From positions 36,691,797 to 36,755,796 of the forward strand of contig CM039184.1 in NCBI GenBank assembly GCA_008360975.2: a DNA stretch of 64,000 nt, in the 5' to 3' direction. This document shows, piece by piece, positions 26,117-38,811 of the stretch. The notes below the pieces were generated by a model. The model worked only from the letters and a program-made list of their open reading frames with translations, was not told the DNA's origin and made no database searches. The translations under genes and the position numbers were made by a program. The first letter of the stretch is position 1. Each line of letters starts with the position of its first letter. Source of the DNA: Lichenostomus cassidix (Eukaryota; Chordata; Aves; Passeriformes; Meliphagidae).

Positions 26117-26416
26117 TATAGGCCCGTTATCTCTCTCCAACCACTCGACGCATGCATATCTCAGAGTTAGACATTGGTAAATTTAGACTGTAAATTACTT
26201 GTATTCACTTTTCTATTTGTTCTGAAAACTTGTAAACCCGCCTAGTTATGTGTCCTTATAACCTGTTGTAGAGCCTTTGTTCTGGGCTCTTCAGACCTCT
26301 CTCCAAACTTTCTTATCCCCTATGTAACCCCCAATAAAGCTGAAGAGACCTCATCTCGTTCTCTCGCCTGAGTCGACTTCCAGAAGCCCAAATTCATCTC
26401 CTGTGTTGCTCAAGAC
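26076..26416 (+). mobile_element. Probable LTR-like segment of an endogenous retrovirus
   Basis: A purine tract (AGAAGAAAGTGAAGAAGAAA, 26057-26076) is followed by TGG, which would be the usual polypurine-tract/LTR junction. A TTATAA box at 26256 sits about 75 bases before an AATAAA at 26333-26338. A short R-U5-like stretch follows with CTCTCGCCTGAGTCGACTTC, resembling the style of gammaretroviral U5 regions. No poly(A) tail follows the signal, which argues against a processed pseudogene. The right edge is unclear: either about 26396 (ending AAATTCA) or about 26416 (ending AAGACA). No target-site duplication was found, and the proposed LTR would overlap the end of the coding remnant. Confidence 0.4.
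26333..26338 (+). promoter_or_regulatory. AATAAA polyadenylation signal in LTR-like segment
   Basis: AATAAA follows TATGTAACCCCC within a C/T-rich, GC-richer stretch. Its placement between a TATA-like box and a U5-like sequence fits a retroviral R region. Confidence 0.45.
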
Positions 26417-28381
26417 AGCCCTTCTCCTCCCTGAATGAACTTTCCTGTGGCATTTAAAGCACTTCTGGTTATGACTTCAGAAGTAGCCGCCGCACAGGTG
26501 GGGCAGCAGTATGACTTTGCTTCCCTCCTACTGCTTTCATGGCTTGAAAGATGGACTAGATAGAGCCACAGGGAATTCACAAAACTGGGGCTGAAATTCT
26601 CATAAATTACGGATCGGGGGAAATCTGTCTGCAGACCCTATAATCTCCCACTTCTTATAAAATGCTTGACAGATTAATCCTACGACAGATCTGCTTGCAA
26701 AAAAACAGATTTGTAGTTCTCTCACCAATAATTCAGTGTGTTTCTTGTTAAAATTTGCCTTACTTCTGTTTTATACTCTTGCTCATTCTAAAAAAAATTA
26801 TATCAGAGTACTTTGCATTTTTGGTACAGGTATTTCTATTAGGTCCCAGATAATAACTAAAGACAGATACCCAGAGAAGAATGTAAGAACAGAGGAAACA
26901 TCATTCATTCAATTGCACTTTTAACCTCCAACTTCTAACCTTTGTTATATCACACTGCATTTGTCTGTTTTTCAGGTGAAAAGCCTGTCAGTTTTTCCTT
27001 AACTTTGTGATTCTTTCCATCTTCTTTATTACTTTTCTCCTATCATTTTTAATACCTCTACCTTGTTAGCAGGAACCCTGGCTGGAGAGCAAGGGGGTGA
27101 GGGAGCCAGCATTGCACACAAGACTCAACAACTTTAACTGAGCATTCTTTAACATAATGGCTTAATCATAGCCTTGGGTTTGTCATTTCAGAGGAAAAAT
27201 TTAGAGAAAGCGATTACCTGCCTTCTACCACACTCCTGCATTTTTTTGCAAGCATTACCACTCTTTTTACTCAAGGCAGTTTCCATGTTTTCAAAGATGA
27301 AGCAGGACTCATCTAAAATGCATATGCAATGTGTGAAGTTCAAAAGAGTACAACATGGCTCAGAAAGAAAAACTGGTGTGCCTCTGCTTTGCACTAGTCT
27401 CTGATTCAGATCTGGAGTAACCTATGTATTTTTATAAGATCCAGTACAAGAAGTCTGTTCTCTCTGCAAAAGCTATGTAGGTTGTCATCTCTCTGGGTTG
27501 GTCCTGACTTTCACATGACATCAACAGCAAAACAGGATTAACAGAGATGACAGACAGCAGTTTGTTCAACCTTTGATGTTCACTGATAAATTTACATGCA
27601 CATTGCAGTTTCCCACATGAAAAAAGGTCAGTCTTAATTAAAACTAATTCACAAGGTTTGGAACTAATTGGAATTCTTTTGGTTTGCTAAAGCAAAATTA
27701 AAACAGAAGAGGCATTGAGATTAATACCACTTTCATACTTAGAGGCAATCCCTTTAAGTTAAGGGATTCAAGGAAAGTTTATGCCTGTTTACACATACCA
27801 TGCCCTCCAACTGAAAAATTAACTTAATGTTTTTATATTCCAGTTATATTTCTAATATTCCTCACAGTTACCTCTGCTATATTTAAAAGAAAAATCAAAA
27901 TCCTATGATAATGTCTTTCAATATAGCAGTAGGGAAATTTTTACATTCCTAAAATAGTAAATTGAGATAAAACACTTGATTTCTTTCAGATTTGATGTCT
28001 GTTTGGGTGTCACCAACATTAAACACATAATCTAGAGCAGTCATGTAATAAACTGTGATTTACAGTCATTGTGCAAAAGTGATTGAAACACTCTGGATTT
28101 CTTCTATAGGATTCCATGAGCTCTAAGTTAAGGGCTTTCACAAATTGCTTTGATTAGACACTTGAGACCTGATTCTCTAAGGAATTCTCCACTATTGACT
28201 GTATTTATGAATGTTTTCCTGGTTATTCACTTTCCTACATCCTCAATAGGAGACCTAGTTGTTCCCTTCATAAATGAAGTTCACAGCAGCAGAAGTCATA
28301 ATTTCAAAAGCAAAAGCATTTCCAGAAGTTAATAATCTTTTGGAATTTTCTTAATTAGAAACAGTCAAGTGGACAATTTGT

Positions 28382-28423
28382 TCCTAATTTTAGACTCCTA
28401 ATTTCATACTCCTAATTTCCTAT
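28382..28423. repeat. 14-bp tandem repeat, three copies
   Basis: TCCTAATTT begins at 28382, 28396 and 28410, giving a 14-bp period with variable last five bases (TAGAC, CATAC, CCTAT). It is a small diverged minisatellite. Confidence 0.8.
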
Positions 28424-30739
28424 GGGAGTTCTGCCACCTAAATGTGTAAAATATGTTTTCCCTTGAAGTAGGGCACTGAAGATATTTTCTTTAACAATGA
28501 CATTATTTTCAGCTAACAAACATTGCATTTAAACTTACACTTTTGAGCATTATTTTCCTTTAGACCAGGGCATTTTCAATTTTTTAATGAACTATTTTTC
28601 TACAACTTTGTCAGAAATAGATTTTGTAGATAGGTTTTATTCTCACAAGCTTATTTACTATGTCATAGCTTACATCAGAGTCCTTTAGGATTGCTCTATT
28701 CAGCCAAACATGTTACAGGTAACGGAGGTGTAAATTGCATAAGAATACTACTAGAATATTTGTAAATTCAGGTGAGGAATGTGGAGAGAGAAAAACAGAG
28801 CATACTGGATCAACTTTTTTTTTTCTGTCCTTGGAATTATGTACTAGTTTGGGCTAATTTTTTTTTTCAACAGTTTGCTCAGTAAAACAAACAGAATGCT
28901 CATAGTGTGTTCTTAAAACAACCTTTAAGGACAGAAGGGTTTGTAGTGTAGGCAATCACAATGACATGACAGCAGAAAAGGAGCTTGGAAGACTGAAGGC
29001 TTGTGTAGACCATTCATATACTTGACTAAAAAGCATCTTTCAAAAGAGCATCTTTCTAAAATGCATTATTCAAAACAATGATCAAGTGGATTTCAAATGG
29101 AAAAAATAGAGCAGAATATGTGAAGGAAAATAGCTTCTAGAATTTTATCTGGATACTTGAAAATTATATGAATATAAGGTAAATTTTTACTGAATAATAG
29201 CTGCTATTTGGGTCTCTTTTTCCATCTGATCATTTATACTCTTCCCTAATATCACAAACTATTCTAATGCTAACCCGCCCAATATCTCCTCCATATTCCT
29301 GCAAGTGTTATACAGTGCTCAATTAGATATCATAACCTACATCTTTCCTCTTTGTACATTATTAAAGTGAAAAAAAAATTAGTAAATTGACTAAGCTTGG
29401 TAGATTATTCTGCATATCTTCTGGTACAGTTTTCAGCAGAGCAGATGTGAAAATAAAAGAACATGCAGCAGCTGTGGTGCAGGCTGAGCAGTGACTTTGT
29501 CTTTTATATGTAAAGACATAACCTAACAGGGAAGAATGACTGTATTTGCCATATTCTCCTGTGCCACAAAGTGGCAGGAATATCTTCACGTCTTGTTTCT
29601 AGAATTAGACTCTTGGGCAGTTTTTATCTTGGTGTTGAAAATGAGAATTACACCTTTTGAACACCATAGCTCTGGCCCTGTGTTGAGTGTAGAAGTATAA
29701 TTTTATAAGAAAATTAATTTATCCTGGAGCCCACTATGTGTGCTGCATGCATTATGCCCCCGGTTTCTCATAGCATGCCTTCTTTAAACTTAGATTATTT
29801 GAATTAGGATTTCACGCTCATTATACAGCTTATTCAGTCTCTTATTTCAATTTTCATCTAATGCAGCCTCGTTCAAACCATATTTGTATAGAAAAAATAA
29901 CCAATTTTCAAATATGATTAAAGACACACCTTCTTTCATTAAAGAGTCTTAAGTTTCATTCTATGTAGACATAAAATCCTGCTATGTAAAGGCAAGGGCT
30001 AACAAATATCCTCTGAAATAGTCATTCTCAGGAGGTGGAAGAAGAATCAGATGTTCACAGAAGATTACTCCAGCAGATAAAAACCAAATTCAATGTGTCA
30101 TCTAAATGTCTGCCTAGCACTTCTGGAAAAAAAAAAAACTGAACAAGTATTAGTTTAAAAAATATAGGGATTTAAACTTCTTGTCTTAAGCATAATTAAA
30201 TGGCTCTGAAAATATTTAAGACTACAACCCGTGGAAAATACTGGTTTATTAAAATAATGGAAAATCCATTTCCTGAAATATCAGTTGTCCTGAAGTATGA
30301 TATCCCAAAACAGAGACTAAAAGTATCAGTCACTGTAGGTGCTTCTACACTGTTTTGTTCAGACATGGATGAGGACTGTACCAATGAAGGTGCCCAAGAC
30401 TGGAATGATTTTATTTGTAATCCATCGAGCAGCATCTCTAGAAACCTCTAGACTGCCTGTGCCACACATCTACACTGATATACTTGAGATTTGCCTAATC
30501 CTGCTAGAAAACATCTGAAACATCATTTACATTTTTGCCACAGCTGTCTGTCACTAGAAGAATGCTTTCTGTCTTCAGAAACAGTTCAGAAGTGGGTAAA
30601 GGCAGACTGTGGATGTGAACACGACTAATAACATCTCTGTTGGACTTGGCTGGCTCATATGATAAAAGCCATCTGAGCACTCACAAAGGCTCCCAGGGAG
30701 ACAAAGGTCCATCACAGGAGTCATCAAGCCACTAACAGC

Positions 30740-30990
30740 CCATCCCCACTAGCCCGGGGGAGCAGGGGGGCACAGGGGCACAATGGAACCCAGATTAAGG
30801 ACTCTCAAGGAGCATACCATTTCTCTGGGCCCTTCCCAGGGCTGTCTCAGCAGAGCCATAGACCCACTGTCCTGGGACACACCATGAGATGCAGGGGAAG
30901 AGTGTTTTGGGATTGCACAGGAATTTTGCAGGACATTCAGGGAAAGAAGATGGAGAAAAGGGAGGGGTTTAGGTGATAAGGGAAAGAACA
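30740..30990. other. GC-richer segment with G-runs
   Basis: GC content rises well above the surroundings. Runs of G5, G6 and G4 occur within GGGGGAGCAGGGGGG and CACAGGGG at 30756-30778, followed downstream by a purine-rich stretch to about 31015. An 80-codon minus-strand frame (30749-30991) lies here, but it is proline-rich because of the C-runs and has no recognised family. It could be an old LTR or other repeat that I cannot name. Confidence 0.45.
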
Positions 30991-33900
30991 AGTGTGGGAA
31001 AAGAAAGGAAAGAGGATAAAAAAGAGTTGGTCATTGTAAACAGATCATTGCAGTCTCTTCTGTCTTGTTAAATTTTTTTCCAAGTCTTTCTTGGGGGTAG
31101 AAAGTCCATGTTCTGTCTGCATTGGAAACTTTACATGTGTGCAAAGTCTCTACTCGCAACTAGTATAAGGAACAAGTATTCTGGAAGTCCACAGAGAAAC
31201 ATTGTCTGCTTTTCTCAAAAGGGGTTTGGCTGAAGTTAGTAAATAAAGCTCTGAACCACTTTTAGCGATGGAATTTAAACAAATACTGTGTACTTGTGTA
31301 CTGAATGTTACTTGGATTTTCTTTTCCTTAGGAAAACTAGCACTTCTCTGTAATTAAAGTCTGTATCATAACTTATGTGCAGCTTCACTGAAGTAGCAGA
31401 AGGACCCTAAATATTAATCTTTAAATTCCTGGTTTTGCAACATTGCCATTTGTACTGCAATATTTTTCAAACCGTCAGATTAACTACTGCCCTTTTCCAT
31501 TCCCAGTAATTATTTAATTCTAATGTCCCCCACATGGATTCCATGTCAGGGCTTTTTAGTCTACCTTACGTGCTTTTTTCCCCTCCAGGGCCAAGTACAC
31601 AAAGAATGTAATCATTAAGACAGTTGGAAAAGATGTCATGAAACAGTTCATCTGTTAGTGTACAAGCATTGTTTGTATACTCAAAGTAGGTCTCTGAACA
31701 GTTTTTTTTCTTGAAAGAATACATCAAAACTGATCAGATACAAACCCACATTAAGAATAAAACATTATACCTGAGATTTCATCTAATCATATTGCCCTAC
31801 TTTCACTCTTTCTCCCTCAAGAATTCAGGTTTTGACCTTGTGTCAGAGAACAAATGCTTCCATGTCAACTAATTCTTATGCGTCTATGAAACACACTGCA
31901 ATAGTGGGTATTTGTTTTTTGCAACCATAGTGATGAAATGTGTTTATTGGCTAAGGTCATAAGAATTCGAAACAACTATTTGCCTTCACTTAATTTCAGA
32001 AAAAGTGAATGGTCCTCTAACACTAAATAACAGGGATTTGGGGAATAGCAGTACAAAACAAGTTTTGCAACATATTTGTCAGATACCAGTCTACCAATCT
32101 GACTTTTTGATTAATTGGAAAAAAAAAAGAAATAGGAAATAAAACATAAAACATACTGGTTTACATGGTTCTTTACTTAATGCTGCATTAGTGATGAGCT
32201 TTCATTGAAATGCCTCCAAATTTTATTTCTGAATACATAGTTTATTTCTGCTAGGAGCTAAGTTTCTACATCTATAATTTTCAGATCAGTCTTATAAGAT
32301 GTCAACAGAAATTGCCACATAAAGATTTCTTGCTGTTAATGTTGTGAGCCATCAAATTTTAAAACATAAATACTTCAAGGAATCTAGGAATCAGAGCATT
32401 TGTTCCTATTTGACATTAAAAACTCATGATCCATCAAAGTCAGTAAGACTCTATTAGCCCTTTGGTCAGGCTCACAATGAATGGCACATGCTGTAGATAA
32501 AATCAACACAGAAAAAATGGTGTCAGTCAAGCAAGACTGCCAAAGATTCTCAGCATCTTTGCATAGAATTATATAGAAGAATATGTAAGCGTTGTGAATT
32601 GTAAGGATGGTAAAAAAAGTAACATGCAAGGAATCTGTACTGAAAAAAACCCAACAAAACAAAACAAAATAATCCATGCCTGGTGCCAAAGTTACTAAAA
32701 CACAGACTTAAGTGAAAATGTAAAACAAACAAACAAAAATACATCATCTTCCTAGTCTAGTGTCATTTAAAATGTCTGCAAGTACAGAAACTGCAGTCAT
32801 GCTATCAACTACAACCTTCATTTGATTTTAGCTGAAGTTCCTTAAATTTAATAATTTATATTTTGGTGATCCATATGATTTTCTTTCCTCAAAAATGCCA
32901 AGTATTCCCTCATCTTGCAAGGTTCTTGAAACATTTTTTTATAGTACTTTGGATAATCTAGATTTTGAGTCAATATGCCACAGAGTGGAACTCCAAATGG
33001 ACACATTTATATTTCAGTTTATTCCTTCCATACTTTTTTTACAAAATGTCTCACGTGAAAGCACATGAAAAAACACTTATGTCTCAGAAGAAATTAAAAA
33101 TACATTTAATGTTGTCTTCTCATTGCATTAAATCCCATTGACTGAAGCAATGGAGGAGCTCTTAACTCAGAAAAATGTGACTGAAAATAGAACATACATT
33201 TTGCATTATCAAAAGAATTATCCTTTCCAAAAAGCAAATGAAAAAACAATCCCTCTGTTCTCTCAGCTGCTACAAAGAATCCAGCAAAACTCTTACAACA
33301 ACATTTTCTAAGTGAGTTGGTAGTTAAAAATGTTTAAATGTGTTGGTTATTCTTGATTTGACATGGTTTTAGTGCCAGAGTTAAAGATCCAGGGGAGGAA
33401 CTCCAGACTACAGAAACTGTAAAGGCAAACTTGAAATATAAGGGACTACACAAATCTGTGAATTCCAGAAACTGTTTCTTCAGGGGTCAAAACCAAAACA
33501 TGAAGGAATTATACTGTCTGGATGATGTGTCTCACATTTTAAAGCAATGTCAAATCTTAAACAAGGAAAGAGCTGCAAGTATGATCAACTAATTTTTTAA
33601 TTTAACACATAACAAGTGGTAAACTATGAAGCATGCAAAGTATACAACATAAAAAACATTTCTAGGACATCTAGAAACAATATATTGAAGTGTAAAAGTA
33701 ACAATTACTACTGTCAGTGGAGAAAAAACCTACTTTTTACAGGCATCATATCCTATTCCCATTTACTTTAACATTCTACCTCGCATTCTAGTTTCACACT
33801 TCTGTGAACAAGAGTCTTCTCTTTGTTAAGAAACAAAAGGGATACATGGCTGTGTAAATATTCTCCTCTACCTTCTTTTCCAATGAGAAGGTCAAGCATA

Positions 33901-35529
33901 TTCATAGCTAGACTATTTCTAATGACTTGTCCCTGTCAGTATGAATTCCCAGTAGAATTTCTAGACAAAATAATGCTCTTTTGTCTGTCTGGAATGACAC
34001 TTTAAATATTTTAAATAGACAAGTCTCTTCTTACTCAATAAGTTAAACTGGCATCACAGAAGGCCAATGATGTCAGAAAAGATAGCAAATAATATTTTTG
34101 AATGTTATAATAATGTCCTTTTGTCTAACTTCTGGTTTGAATGCAGAAAGCGTCACAAGTCACTTGTCACCAAAATCAAAGAAAACCAAATTTTTAGAGA
34201 AAATTAAGCAACTGACCTTGATAGCCAGTGATAGCTTCAAATAAAACTGTCCTTATCAGTTACTCTTTTCAATAGTGTCCCTTTAGGATACCACGAAAAT
34301 ATACATACATGATCTGACCTATTCTTCCTTCACATTTTTAAACTACTTTGGTTTGCTATGTAACTCTGGTGCAGTCATGGAAGTGCCCTGCGACTCAGAA
34401 ACTGAATTGGCTTGACTATCAATTTTCTGTTTAATACTTGATTTTTCTTTTACTCTCAAACAAATGCATGACCAGCTAGATTTGGCTGCAAGATGTGAAC
34501 ACAAGCTTATGACATTTAAACCCAGGGTGTTACAATTTTCAAAAGGACTCCTGAAAAGGCATTAGGTACAAAAGCTTTTATCTATTTTAAAACAATTTCT
34601 TTATTATTATCCTAGGATAATTCAGTTTTCTTTTACTAAAGTGAATCATTAACAGTTTTGTACTCTGTGCCTGGTCATTTTTTGCTAAGAATAAAATGGG
34701 AAGGATGGAACTGTGTAACTTGCTGATTTGTTTAATGTATCCCCTGAAAACAACAGCTTTCGTTCCTAAGTATTTTTCCTTGCTTATTTTTGTTCCATTT
34801 ACTTAACTGTAAGTATTTTGAAACAGGACATTTGTCTTTCTGTTTTTCACTATGGAGCTTTAAAGAAGTTTCATCATTTTATTACAAATCTCTCTATAAC
34901 CAGTAATAAGAAAAATGTGAAAATCTCTTTTAAAAATCAAATGGTATTTTGAACCCTCACAGTTATTATTATATTGCTAAACCATGATTTAAAAAATTTA
35001 AAAATCATCAACTATAAACAGCATATCCAAAGATGTTTTTAAGAAGAACTCATAACTTTGAAAGTCTAAACTTTGGTTTAACATTCTCAAAGATGGCAAT
35101 TACGGGTCAAGACTGTGCTGTATTAACTAACCAATTACAAATACAAAAGCTGAGTATTTGGTTTGTGACTGTTATTTTCACAAAAATTACATTTCAATTT
35201 ATGGCATTTCTCAGCTAGAAAATACTTAAATGTTAATTACAAAGACCTGAGAATCTTGTTCACGGAAATTGCAATGCTATGAAGAGAAATATCCCTTTCC
35301 ATAGCCTTCATTTATTTTGTCTTCTAAAACTTACTGTAGATTTACTACCTTGACATAAAATTATGAAAGCACTGTATCAGAGAGCATAAACTTTAGTGAA
35401 GGTTTTGATTTGAATAATTTTTTAACTATTATACTCTTTTTATGCATTTGAAGCACTTTTCTGTTGTACTTAGATTAATTAATGCAATTCCCTGCATGTG
35501 ATACATAGCTTGATTTTTTTCCCACTTTT

Positions 35530-35900
35530 CAAAAAGACTAAATTGCCCAAACAACAGCTTAGGCCACTCCAAGCTGATTGGTAGCTGCACTTAAAACAGC
35601 TGTTCCAAAATGGCCCTATAAAACTATAAAGTGTTTTAGTAAGACTAATCTACCAACATGTTGGAGATATACAAGAGCTGGTATTTAGCTTGTCATCAGC
35701 TAACCACTCAAACTTCAAAGTGATTTTCTTCTGGCTAATACATGACTGGAATATGCATGTAATCCCTCCAAGAGTTTACCTAATTGGGACAGTCTTTGTG
35801 ACATTTAGTTGACCCTGCATGGAGCTATACTGTAAGGCAAATTAAGCATCAAGTTTTTCTGATATTTCATGAGTTTATAGGGCCACTGTGTTAAATAAAT
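35530..35900. promoter_or_regulatory. Candidate conserved non-coding element
   Basis: About 370 bases with little low-complexity DNA and several homeodomain- and CCAAT-type cores (CTGATTGG near 35574, CTAATTGGGAC near 35780, AAATTAAG). Similar texture marks many vertebrate conserved elements in gene deserts. The call is inference from appearance only. Confidence 0.2.
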
Positions 35901-36292
35901 AACGTGAATTACACCAAAAACAACAGACTATCTTTGTATAAGGCTCCCAGCACTGGTAGAATGATATTTTAAATTATAATTACCTTACATTTCAGGAAGA
36001 AAGCAAGCTTGTATAGCCAATTACTATGAAGCATTTTTTAATCAATTTCAATAAAGCAATACATTAGGTACAAATAGTTAACCACAGAGTAAACTCCAGT
36101 CACGTGAATATCCAGTGAGTGCTCAGAGACATCTAGGCTAAATATTTGCAATACTATTACAATTTCCCAGAGCTGATAAGGCAGATTACTGAGATGCACA
36201 CTGTGGTAGTGCCTGCTGCAATCATAATTGCAGAAACCAACTGCAGATATTTGTCTTTATAAGGTACCTGTGTGAATCAACCTCCTAGAGAA

Positions 36293-36312
36293 AATACTAG
36301 GATCCTAGTATT
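36293..36312. repeat. Perfect 20-bp palindrome
   Basis: AATACTAGGATCCTAGTATT is perfectly self-complementary with no spacer, centred on a GGATCC. It is the second such palindrome in the window, and the two share the CTAG-containing style (CCTAGG versus GGATCC centre) but not the sequence. Confidence 0.9.
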
Positions 36313-37023
36313 CTGTAGTTAGTGCAAAAACTGACACTGAGAGGAACTGTTGACACTACAAAAGTTGCTTTTAATTCAGAAAGCACAGTTAAGTGATTTT
36401 AACTTGTTTTTCTAATCAGAAAGTATTTGTTAAAGAAGCTTTCCTATTTTTTCATGCCTCTTTAGAAAAGAATGAATGAAAAACTCTAGCAACCCAACCA
36501 TGCTCTTTTGAAGCCTTCCTCTGCACAGCATTAGATTCACTTTCAAACATGTTGAATATTTTCCTTCGAAAATATAGAAGTTATTTCCACTGAGCACAGT
36601 GCATTTTTACTATAATGATTACTGTGTATCTGTTAAATAGGTTTCTATTATTAACAAGATGTAATCAGTGTTACCTAAGATGTTTTTTATGGGAGTTGAA
36701 TAAGAAAACATAAGTAATTGAAATCATAGTATGGAAGACACAGGGTAAACATTATAATGGAAATGCATGGAGGTTAAATTCTGAACATTGAACTAGAATT
36801 TGAGCTCCTCATGTAATGCATAATATGAAATAAGAACCTATGAAAAGATCATAGGACAATGATAAATATTTGGGAATGAAAGGTAGCAAAGAGTAAGGCT
36901 TAGTTTACCTAGTCTGACTGGTAATAACTACTTCTCTTCCATTGTGGTTTTTGTCAAAAACATTTTGAATTGTATTTTCTAATGGTGGTCATCTGTTTAG
37001 GAAAGTCTTTTTTCACAAACTGA

Positions 37024-37080
37024 ATGACTCCCCAAAGTCATTCATGACTCCCCAAAGTCATTCATAACTCCCCAAACCAT
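37024..37080. repeat. 20-bp tandem repeat, 2.8 copies
   Basis: The unit ATGACTCCCCAAAGTCATTC occurs at 37024-37043 and again identically at 37044-37063. A partial, diverged third copy (ATAACTCCCCAAACCAT) ends at 37080. Within each unit ATGACT and AGTCAT are complementary, so each can fold into a small hairpin around CCCCAA. The identity of the first two copies suggests a recent duplication. Confidence 0.95.
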
Positions 37081-38548
37081 ACAACTAGATAACTCTTCTG
37101 GATGGGAACAGGTTCAATCCTGTATTCTGTGTAATGCCAAGCAGTTCCCTCCCTGAGGTGCCTGGCTACAGATTAACTGAAGGTGAAAAGGTTCTTAGTG
37201 TCCCCTGATGCTGATGTCAAAAATCATAATAAATTAAATGGTCATCAGGATACTGGTTGAATGTATGACTAAGGATAAATCCCAGTTCACCCAGGATACT
37301 GAAAACAAAATGCATCATCTAGTTAATATTTAATAATTATATACTTATATTTCTATTTCTTCTGACAAAAGTATCTGTATTCTGGGTTCAAAGAGTTGAT
37401 TTTTTTGAAAACCTCCCTTGTACTAAGTCCATGAAGGTCCCATGCTCTTATAAGTTACTGTTTTACAGTCAACAATAGGAATAAACTTAGTTATGAAAAT
37501 GCTTAATGATTATTTATACGATGTTTTTCCTCAGGCATGTAGACTCTGGCTCTAATGAAACCGAATATGCTTTTAGTATTTTATTTTACTGGGATAATGT
37601 TTTTTTAATGCCTTTTGAACAGTTTTACTGCATTCTGAGATGTTTTTCATGGTTCTTATACTTGCTTTCTAATTGAATAATAAGAAATACCTCTTGTAGG
37701 GAATTATCAACTTTATATTATGAGTGTGACAGCAAATACTGTATATATAGATAAGAATATCAAAATATGTATTTGCCTATTTATATATTTTGAATATTAC
37801 AATATTATTTTATTGAAGTAACAACTCAATCTAGAAAATACTTCATAGATTAATTTAATTAAAACATTTTAATGATCAGGGCATTGACAATTGCAAAATG
37901 CTGTAAAGATATTAATTGTTGACTACTCATAGTTAAAATATTTTGTTAGCCCCGCTTTGCCACTGGAGAAATAGAGACAAGATGTGTTATCAGTGTTTCA
38001 CTGAGAGTTTTGCACTGTTTGTTTTCTGACCTATGGTAAGCACTGTTTATCAAGGTGAAACAGAGTAGAAGCAGAAACCAAGCAATTTACTCTTCCAATT
38101 TGTTGAAAAATACCTTCTTGTACTGTAAGGATAGACAAATAAACTTATGTTCAATGTGTCACATTTAACTAGAATAATAGAACACATCTGGGTAGTCAAG
38201 AAGTCACACACACACAGGCAAAAGCACAAATTATGGAGAGGAAAAGCACATCTGCCTATTACATACCCTTGAATTTCTTGTTTTGTTTGCTTTCCTTTCT
38301 TTTTCTGAGTGACAGCTGATATGTGGTACATTAATAAAGTATTTAATTTCCAGTAATAAGTCTTGTGTTTGAGACATCTCAAGAATTGGTAAGCAGGCAT
38401 AACTCAGAGAGAACACAAAAATTGTTTTATTGGAAATGAAGCTCTAAGTATTATGACAAATTTCTCTTAGAGTATTAAGAAATTCAAAGCCAGACACAGA
38501 GCTATTAGTAAAAGTTAAATTTCTCTTCAAATTGCATAGTTCCCAAAC

Positions 38549-38811
38549 TGTCGCTGTTGAGCAGCTAGCAGAGTAATGAATGCACCAGTTCTCAGTGGCA
38601 AGAAGGAATGACCTTTATTGTTCTGATTTCATCACATATATAGAGTTTTCAAAAGTCACCCAGATTGGTCAGTCAGAAGCCTTCCCCCAGGCCTGATTGG
38701 CCAGGCCTGCACTGTCCAAGTTCTGGGACACTGTTCCAACAACATCCAAACTTTATCTTTATTTACAAAACACAAGAAAACTTCTCATGGGAAAAACCTG
38801 TGCTAGCCACA
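38549..38811 (-). mobile_element. Solo LTR of an endogenous retrovirus
   Basis: A 263-bp element with the canonical plus-strand ends TGTCGC...GCCACA, an imperfect terminal inverted repeat matching at 5 of 6 bases. It is bordered by the CCAAAC direct repeats. Read on the minus strand it has an ordered retroviral promoter: two CCAAT boxes (complement at 38696-38700 and 38664-38668), a TATATA box (38637-38642), then AATAAA (complement at 38614-38619). This is followed by about 65 bases to the end. The polyadenylation signal sits so close behind the TATA box that it probably lies in U3, as in avian alpharetroviral LTRs. No primer-binding site, polypurine tract or coding sequence adjoins either end. 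It is therefore a solo LTR left by recombination between the two LTRs of a provirus. Open frames crossing it are incidental. Confidence 0.75.
38614..38642 (-). promoter_or_regulatory. LTR core promoter and polyadenylation signal
   Basis: On the minus strand TATATA (38642-38637) is followed 17 bases later by AATAAA (38619-38614). The order and spacing place the likely transcription start just past the AATAAA. Whether the promoter still works is unknown. Confidence 0.55.

Larger units (their letters stand above)
26417..38542. other. Non-coding A/T-rich DNA, no gene recognised
   Basis: No gene is supported. The first part, to about 26660, keeps a slightly higher GC content (GTAGCCGCCGCACAGG near 26484) and could be more of the retroviral insertion. 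Frames up to about 100 codons occur without recognisable domains. Separate entries cover the minisatellite at 28382, the G-rich patch at 30740-30990, the conserved-element-like stretch at 35530-35900, the palindrome at 36293 and the tandem repeat at 37024. Confidence 0.65.

Noticed and set aside
26333..26416. Processed cellular pseudogene ending at AATAAA
   Set aside because: No poly(A) follows the signal; sequence continues in a U5-like style. Not fully excluded.
37024..37080. Short regularly spaced repeats resembling a CRISPR array
   Set aside because: The units are directly tandem with no spacers, and the DNA is vertebrate.
37105..37130. GGTTCAATCC as a tRNA T-arm
   Set aside because: There are no B-box-compatible flanks, acceptor stem or A-box at the right distance.
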